A stretch of DNA of 64,000 nucleotides. It comes from Cytobacillus sp. S13-E01 (GTDB lineage Bacteria > Bacillota > Bacilli > Bacillales > Bacillaceae_L). Of the stretch, positions 58,681-64,000 are shown piece by piece. Below the pieces are notes generated by a model. The model did no database searches and was not told the DNA's origin. It saw only the letters and a list, made by a program, of their open reading frames with translations. Location: positions 1-64,000 of the forward strand of contig NZ_JARFVC010000010.1 in NCBI RefSeq assembly GCF_029193815.1, read 5' to 3'. The stretch's first letter is position 1; every line of letters starts with the position of its first letter. The translations under genes and the position numbers were made by a program.

Positions 58681-60240
58681 ATGTATAATACGATTGGAAA
58701 GTTATTTGAACAAACGGTAAGTAAATATCCGAATAAAGAAGCACTTGTTGATGTTCCAAAGGGGATTAGATTTACATACCTAGAATGGGACAAAGAAATT
58801 AATAAACTTGCAAATGCACTAATCTCCTCTGGCGTGCAAAAAGGGGACCGAGTTTCTACCTATCTATTTAACACAAGTGAACTAGCATCAGCGTATTTTG
58901 CTTGTGCGAAAATTGGCGCAGTTTTTAATCCGATTAATTTCCGATTAAAGCCACAGGAAGTAGCATATATCATCAATGATGCAAAGCCAAAAATATTTCT
59001 ATTTGAAAAAATCCTAGAAGCAAATATTGCAAGTATTGAAAAAGACTTTCCAACAACTTCTTTTTGGTACACTGACAGTGACACCCCATCCTATGCTGTA
59101 AACTTCTATGAAAGAACTGAGCATGCTTCAGCTAAGACTCCAAACTCTACCATTTATGAAAATGATTTATATGCGATTATGTATACAAGTGGTACTACAG
59201 GAAAACCAAAAGGTGTTTTACACCGTCATCGCGATATGCTTGAACAAAGCTTAACTTGTATAGCTGCCAAAAGGCTTACCCCTAATGATAGGGGATTAGT
59301 TACTGCCCCAATGTTTCATTGTGCTGAATTGCATTGCTGTTTCCTTCCAAGAGTCCATGTAGGAGCAAGTAATGTTATTATTCATCACTTTGATCCTGAA
59401 CAGGTTTTACAGGTTATCCAGGATGAGAAGATTACAGTCTTTTTTGCCGCACCAACAATGTGGAATATGTTACTACAAGTGAATCTAGAAAACTATGATT
59501 TATCATCGTTACGTCTTGGTCTATACGGGGCAGCTCCAATGGCACCTGTACTTGTGAAGTCTTGTAAAGAAAAACTAGGAATTAACCTAATTCAAGCATA
59601 CGGAATGACAGAAATGGGTCCCGCAATAACCTTTCTTTATGAGGATGAGCAAATAAGAAAAGCAGGATCTGCTGGAAAACCATGTTTTAACCATGAAATT
59701 CGTGTTGTAAAACCATGTGAAGATGGCCCATCAAATCCAGAGGATACTCTACCATCCTATCAAGTTGGAGAAATCATCGTTCAAGGTCCTTCAATGATGG
59801 CAGGATACTTTAACCGCGAGGATGCCACAGAAAAAGCCTTATATAAAGGCTGGTATCACTCAGGTGATCTCGGCTATTTTGATGAAGAAGGCTATTTGTT
59901 CGTAGCTGACCGAGTGGATGACATGGTCATTAGTGGTGGAGAAAATGTCTATCCACGAGAAGTTGAGGATATTTTATACGAACATGAAGGTGTATTAGAT
60001 GTCGCAGTCCTCGGAGAACCTGATGAAAAATGGGGTGAAAAAGTAATCGCTGTCATCGTGAAGAAAGATCCCAATTTAACGGAAGAGGACTTGGAAGCTT
60101 TCTGTAAAAATAGCGAAAAGCTAGCAGATTACAAACGACCACGAAAATATATTTTCGCAAGTGAGCTTCCAAGAAATGCGAGTGGGAAGATACAGAAATT
60201 CTTACTTCGACAGCAGCATACAGAAAAGGAAAAGGCTTAA
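58681..60240 (+). CDS. Acyl-CoA ligase (AMP-forming), fatty-acid type
   Basis: A 519-residue ANL-superfamily ligase. The P-loop is YTSGTTGKPKGVLHRH (about 168-183), then YGMTEMGPA, the YHSGDLGYFDEEGYLFVADRVDDMVISGGENVYPREVE region and the catalytic Lys in ASGKIQKFLLR. It activates a carboxylic acid to acyl-CoA via the adenylate. It is grouped with an acyl-CoA dehydrogenase and a second ligase, so fatty or branched acids are likely substrates. ATG 58681 has AAGGGGGT upstream. Confidence 0.93.
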   Translation: MYNTIGKLFEQTVSKYPNKEALVDVPKGIRFTYLEWDKEINKLANALISSGVQKGDRVSTYLFNTSELASAYFACAKIGAVFNPINFRLKPQEVAYIINDAKPKIFLFEKILEANIASIEKDFPTTSFWYTDSDTPSYAVNFYERTEHASAKTPNSTIYENDLYAIMYTSGTTGKPKGVLHRHRDMLEQSLTCIAAKRLTPNDRGLVTAPMFHCAELHCCFLPRVHVGASNVIIHHFDPEQVLQVIQDEKITVFFAAPTMWNMLLQVNLENYDLSSLRLGLYGAAPMAPVLVKSCKEKLGINLIQAYGMTEMGPAITFLYEDEQIRKAGSAGKPCFNHEIRVVKPCEDGPSNPEDTLPSYQVGEIIVQGPSMMAGYFNREDATEKALYKGWYHSGDLGYFDEEGYLFVADRVDDMVISGGENVYPREVEDILYEHEGVLDVAVLGEPDEKWGEKVIAVIVKKDPNLTEEDLEAFCKNSEKLADYKRPRKYIFASELPRNASGKIQKFLLRQQHTEKEKA

Positions 60241-60251
60241 GGAGGATAAAC

Positions 60252-61391
60252 ATGTCAGCACGTTATTTAAAGGAGGAGCATCACATTTTCCGTGATGCCT
60301 TCCGTAAATTTTTAGAAAAAGAAGCATACCCATTTTACAATGATTGGGAAAAACAAGGGATTATCCCTAGAGATCTTTGGTTAAAAATGGGATATAATGG
60401 TTTCCTATGTCCGTGGGTTGATGAGCAGTATGGAGGATTAGAAGCAGATTTTGGATATTCTGTCGTCATAAATGAAGAACTTGAAAAAGTGGGCTCAAGT
60501 ATGATCGGTATGGGTTTACATAGTGATATCGTTGTTCCTTATATTCAAACCTATGGAACTGAAGAACAAAAGAAAAAATGGTTACCAAAGTGTATCTCGG
60601 GTGAATTCATTACAGCAATCGCAATGACAGAGCCAGGGGCTGGTTCTGATTTAGCAGGGATTCAAACTAGTGCAATAAAAGAAGGAGATCATTATCTTGT
60701 TAATGGACAAAAAACGTTCATTACGAACGGAATACATGCTGATCTCATAGTAGTTGTTTGTAAAACAAACCCAAAGGAAAAGCATAAGGGGATCAGTCTA
60801 TTAGTAATTGAAAACGATACCCCTGGTTTTTCTAGAGGACGAAAACTTGAAAAAGTTGGTCTTCATAGCCAGGATACAGCCGAACTAATTTTTGAAGATG
60901 CAATCGTGCCTGCAGCCAATATTTTAGGTGAAGAAGGAAAAGGCTTTTATTACTTAATGGATAAGCTTCAACAGGAACGTTTAATTGTAGGGATATGTGC
61001 CCAAACGTCTGCAGAAGTCATGTTTAAATTAGCTGCTAACTATGTTAAAGAAAGGCAGGCATTTGGACAAACTGTAAGTAAATTCCAAACGGTTCAATTC
61101 CGACTAGCGGAAATGGCAACGGAAATTGAAATTGGCCGTACATTTATAGATGATCTAATTGAACAACATATGTCTGGAAAAGATGTCGTTACAAAAGTAT
61201 CAATGGCAAAATGGTGGCTTACAGATATGGCGAAGAAAGTCGCTTCAGAGTGCATGCAATTACATGGAGGCTACGGCTATATGGAAGAGTATGAGATTGC
61301 TAGAAGGTATCGTGATATACCAGTCGCCACAGTCTACGCTGGTACAAATGAAATCATGAAGACAATCATTGTGAAAAATATGGGATTGTGA
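60252..61391 (+). CDS. Acyl-CoA dehydrogenase, long-chain (LCAD) type
   Basis: A 379-residue FAD flavoprotein with AIAMTEPGAGSDLAGIQTSA and the C-terminal HGGYGYMEEYEIARRYRD segment. The usual Tyr-Glu-Gly-Thr near the end reads YAGTNEIMK, without Glu. The catalytic base is instead expected at Glu242 in LQQERLIVG, as in LCAD and isovaleryl-CoA dehydrogenases. It catalyses the first step of beta-oxidation. ATG 60252 lies 11 bp after the ligase stop, with AAGGAGG as ribosome site. Confidence 0.94.
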   Translation: MSARYLKEEHHIFRDAFRKFLEKEAYPFYNDWEKQGIIPRDLWLKMGYNGFLCPWVDEQYGGLEADFGYSVVINEELEKVGSSMIGMGLHSDIVVPYIQTYGTEEQKKKWLPKCISGEFITAIAMTEPGAGSDLAGIQTSAIKEGDHYLVNGQKTFITNGIHADLIVVVCKTNPKEKHKGISLLVIENDTPGFSRGRKLEKVGLHSQDTAELIFEDAIVPAANILGEEGKGFYYLMDKLQQERLIVGICAQTSAEVMFKLAANYVKERQAFGQTVSKFQTVQFRLAEMATEIEIGRTFIDDLIEQHMSGKDVVTKVSMAKWWLTDMAKKVASECMQLHGGYGYMEEYEIARRYRDIPVATVYAGTNEIMKTIIVKNMGL

Positions 61392-61461
61392 TTGTAATAA
61401 GAATGAAATAAGCTTAATCTTTTAATCCATAAATAGAATTAAAAATTAGGAGATGATTATT

Positions 61462-63081
61462 ATGATGAACGTACCTTTATTAGTCCCAACAATGCTCGAG
61501 CGTGCTGAGAAATACTTTCCAAAAAAACAAGTCATTTCAAGGACTGCTGATGGAATTAAAACACATACGTATAAAGAGATTGGAGAACGTACTAGAAGGC
61601 TAGCAAGTGCCTTAGCAAAGCTCGGAATCAAACGAGGCGAGCGTGTTGGTACATTTGCTTGGAATCATCATCGACATCTAGAAGCCTATTTTGCAATTCC
61701 AGGATATGGTGCGGTATTACATACCATCAATATTCGCTTAGCACCGAATCATATTTCATTCATCGTAAACCATGCAGAAGATCAAGTGCTATTAATTGAT
61801 GAGGATTTAATTCCTCTAGTTGAAAGTGTAAAGGATGAATTATCTACAGTTAAAGCGTTTGTAATCATGACTGAAAAAGATAGTCTTCCCCAAACCACTC
61901 TTGAACCTGCCTTTCATTATGAAGACCTGCTAAAAGAAGGGGATCCAACCTATCAATTTGTAAAAGATCTTGATGAAAATGAACCAGCGGGAATGTGTTA
62001 TACCTCGGCAACAACTGGTAATCCAAAAGGGGTTGTTTATTCTCACCGTGGAATCGTCCTGCATAGCATGGCCCTAGGTTTAGCTGATAGTTCCGCTCTA
62101 TCTGAGAGTGATATTGCAATGCCAGTAGTACCAATGTTCCACGCAAATGCTTGGGGTCTTCCATTTGCAGCAGTTTGGTTTGGAACGACACAAGTAATGC
62201 CAGGACCATATTTTACACCTAAAATCATTGCTGAATTAATTGAGTCAGAAAAAGTATCACTTGCAGCAGGTGTTCCAACTATTTGGCTTGGGTTACTAAA
62301 TGAGCTTGAGCAAGGAAACTATGACACGAGTAGTGTAACAAGAATTCTATGCGGGGGATCAGCAGCTCCTAAAGGCATGATAAAAGCCTTTGAAACGAAA
62401 TTTAAAATACCATTTATTCATGCGTATGGTATGACAGAAACAAGTCCATTAGTTGTCCTTTCTAGATTAAAAAGCTATCAACAGGATTTATCAGAAGAGG
62501 ATAGATTGGATATTAGAGCAAAACAAGGGTCTCTTGTCCCAGGGGTAGAAATGATAGTAGTTGGTAAAGATGGTGAGGTTGCGTGGAACGGTCAAGAGAT
62601 GGGTGAATTACTGCTTCGTGGTCCATGGATTGCAGACGAATATTATAAAGATGAGCGTACACTAGAAGCTTTCAAGGATGGCTGGTTGTGTACAGGTGAT
62701 GTAGTCACAGTTGATGAGGAAGGTATTGTTAAGATCGTCGACAGAACCAAGGACTTAATAAAGAGTGGAGGAGAATGGATATCCTCAGTTGATTTAGAAA
62801 ATGCTTTAATGGCACATGAAGATATATTTGAAGCGGCTGTAGTTGCTGTCCCGCATGAACAATGGCAAGAGCGACCCGTAGCCTGTGTGGTTTTAAAGGA
62901 TTATGCGAAGGGACATGTAACAAAAGAAGATATTTATGAATTCTTACGTCCTCAGTTTGCTAAATGGTGGTTACCAGATGACGTTGTATTCCTAGATACA
63001 ATTCCTAAAACATCAGTTGGAAAGTTTTTGAAAATGGCACTTCGAGACCAATTAAAGGAGCATCTTTCCACGTTATCTTAA
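61462..63081 (+). CDS. Long-chain fatty-acid-CoA ligase (second ANL enzyme)
   Basis: A 539-residue ligase. It has MCYTSATTGNPKGVVYSHRG, where Ala replaces the first P-loop Gly of SGTTG, then HAYGMTETSPL, GWLCTGDVVTVDEEG, RTKDLIKSGGEWISSVDLE and the catalytic Lys in TSVGKFLKMALRD. It resembles the AlkK/YngI-like medium- and long-chain ligases. ATG 61462 fits the GGAG at 61449; ATG 61453 is too close to it. It is 60 bp after the dehydrogenase and probably in the same transcript. Confidence 0.92.
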   Translation: MMNVPLLVPTMLERAEKYFPKKQVISRTADGIKTHTYKEIGERTRRLASALAKLGIKRGERVGTFAWNHHRHLEAYFAIPGYGAVLHTINIRLAPNHISFIVNHAEDQVLLIDEDLIPLVESVKDELSTVKAFVIMTEKDSLPQTTLEPAFHYEDLLKEGDPTYQFVKDLDENEPAGMCYTSATTGNPKGVVYSHRGIVLHSMALGLADSSALSESDIAMPVVPMFHANAWGLPFAAVWFGTTQVMPGPYFTPKIIAELIESEKVSLAAGVPTIWLGLLNELEQGNYDTSSVTRILCGGSAAPKGMIKAFETKFKIPFIHAYGMTETSPLVVLSRLKSYQQDLSEEDRLDIRAKQGSLVPGVEMIVVGKDGEVAWNGQEMGELLLRGPWIADEYYKDERTLEAFKDGWLCTGDVVTVDEEGIVKIVDRTKDLIKSGGEWISSVDLENALMAHEDIFEAAVVAVPHEQWQERPVACVVLKDYAKGHVTKEDIYEFLRPQFAKWWLPDDVVFLDTIPKTSVGKFLKMALRDQLKEHLSTLS

Positions 63082-63113
63082 CATAATGTAAAGTTGAAAG
63101 ATTAAAAAAAGAT

Positions 63114-63166
63114 AAGCATGGAAGAGTTGCTAGATGTAATTTAGCCAAGGCTTTCATGCTTTTATT
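63114..63166 (+). terminator. Probable terminator after the second ligase
   Basis: AAGCATGGAA (from 63114) and TTTCATGCTT pair across a loop of about 27 nt, ending in TTATT. Confidence 0.55.
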
Positions 63167-63302
63167 AACATAAGAGGTGAAAAGTACTTTTGCCTAGACT
63201 CGAGCAAACCTTCACTTTTGGCTATCTTTTCAGAAAATTATTTCTATTATTTTAATTGTATACTAATAGTAAGCGTGTAAACGAATACATAGGAGGAATA
63301 TT

Positions 63303-64000
63303 ATGACAACACAAACTGCGACTGTTTTGCTAAAAGTTGATGGAAGAGTAGCAACATTAACTTTAAACCGACCTGTTGTGCTAAATGCAATGGATCAACA
63401 GATGTTAGGAGAAATTTCTGATAAGCTTAAGGAAGTTGCTGCTAATGAAAGCGTAGATGTTTTAGTACTAATGGGGTCTGGACGAGGCTTCTCTGCCGGT
63501 GGTGACATTAAATCAATGTTAAGCAATACACAAGAGGCAGGCTTTTTACCAATAATGGAAACAATTGGTGAAATGATGGTAACGCTCTATACGTTACCAA
63601 AACTGGTAATAAGTGCCGTTCATGGACCTGCTGCTGGTTTAGGACTTAGCTTTGCGCTTGCAGCAGATTATATTATTGCCGAAAAACAATCAAAAATTGC
63701 AATGAATTTTATTGGAATTGGGCTCATTCCTGATGGTGGCGGACACTTTTTCCTAGAGCGAAGATTGGGAGAGCTAAAGACAAAGCAAGTCATTTGGGAA
63801 GGAAAACCAATGACCGCAGATGAAGCTCTTTCACTGGGATTAGTTGATACCGTTGTTGAGGATGACCTTCAAGGCGCTGTGGAAAAGAAAGTAGGCGAAT
63901 GGCTTAATAAACCTGTCAAAGCAATGGTTAAAACTAAAGGTATTTTGGCCGAACTGAGTAGACCCAATCTATTAAAGGTATTAGAGCTTGAAAAATATGG
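63303..64000 (+). CDS. Enoyl-CoA hydratase/isomerase, 3' end outside window
   Basis: The first 232 or so residues of a crotonase-fold protein. It has RVATLTLNRPVVLNAMD, the oxyanion-hole segment GRGFSAGGDIKSM, HGPAAGLGLSFALAADYIIA, and FIGIGLIPDGGGHFFLERRLG, where the usual catalytic Glu and its surroundings vary between subfamilies. It hydrates or isomerises enoyl-CoA in beta-oxidation. ATG 63303 has AGGAGGAA upstream. It resembles YhaR/PaaG-type proteins; its frame is still open at the window end. Confidence 0.9.
   Translation, partial: MTTQTATVLLKVDGRVATLTLNRPVVLNAMDQQMLGEISDKLKEVAANESVDVLVLMGSGRGFSAGGDIKSMLSNTQEAGFLPIMETIGEMMVTLYTLPKLVISAVHGPAAGLGLSFALAADYIIAEKQSKIAMNFIGIGLIPDGGGHFFLERRLGELKTKQVIWEGKPMTADEALSLGLVDTVVEDDLQGAVEKKVGEWLNKPVKAMVKTKGILAELSRPNLLKVLELEKY

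Noticed and set aside
60252-61391. Acyl-CoA dehydrogenase as catalytically dead because YEGT reads YAGT
   Set aside because: LCAD-type enzymes use a Glu in another helix, and Glu242 fits that position.

Overview
The window is about 64 kb of low-GC, AT-rich DNA from an endospore-forming member of the Bacillaceae. The evidence for that is an alpha/beta-type small acid-soluble spore protein, YheC/YheD spore-associated ATP-grasp proteins, HemZ, a SigY operon, a SigW-type promoter, and Bacillus-style cre, MhqR, ArsR and TPP control sites. Gene content and local order (yheI/yheH, yheE-D-C-B-A, yhaX, hemZ) recall Bacillus subtilis, but the order is rearranged and the genome is full of dispersed palindromic repeats, so it is not B. 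subtilis itself. No rRNA, tRNA or CRISPR array was recognised.

Layout. 1-5 kb: the 3' tail of a group II intron, a 0.5-kb non-coding segment that recurs at 13.9 kb, an arsRBC operon, and an IS3-family element with a frameshifted transposase that appears to have split the arsC terminator. 5-8 kb: a D,D-carboxypeptidase, an mhqR-mhqD quinone/electrophile-response pair with a textbook MhqR operator, and a second ArsR-type regulator. 8-13.6 kb: a polar amino-acid ABC transporter (binding protein, permease, ATPase), a universal stress protein with paired CrcB fluoride channels, then a small operon of Cys-Cys-rich peptides behind three ArsR-type operators. 14.7-24.3 kb: a class A penicillin-binding protein, flavohaemoglobin, a SigW-type pspA-nfeD-floT membrane-stress operon, a multi-span membrane protein, and sigY-yxlCDE followed by a YbjQ-family gene. 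24.3-33.7 kb: a TPP-riboswitch-controlled operon of eleven genes, tenA-ykoEDC-tenI-thiOSGFDE. 33.7-38.5 kb: a bmrCD-type heterodimeric multidrug exporter behind a leader-peptide attenuator. 38.5-46.5 kb: truncated haemoglobin, a CNNM/CorC-type protein, fumarase, a SASP, MsmX and a PucR-type regulator. 46.6-57.2 kb: yheE and four tandem ATP-grasp paralogues on the minus strand, then yheB, yheA, yhaX and hemZ. 57.8-64 kb: a DinB-like protein and a fatty-acid degradation cluster (two acyl-CoA ligases, an LCAD-type dehydrogenase, an enoyl-CoA hydratase cut by the window end) behind a cre-like site.

Two kinds of signal stand out. First, a family of about 19 intergenic repeats, each able to fold into a long hairpin whose inner stem changes with compensating bases, with short forms that look like deletions between two GGGCGCC boxes. 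Second, four ATCAA-N6-TTGAT operators that join an ArsR regulator at 7.5 kb to an operon of tiny proteins with repeated Cys-Cys pairs at 13.2-13.6 kb. I do not recognise those proteins, and they are the best candidate here for an undescribed small system, perhaps a metalloid-binding one.
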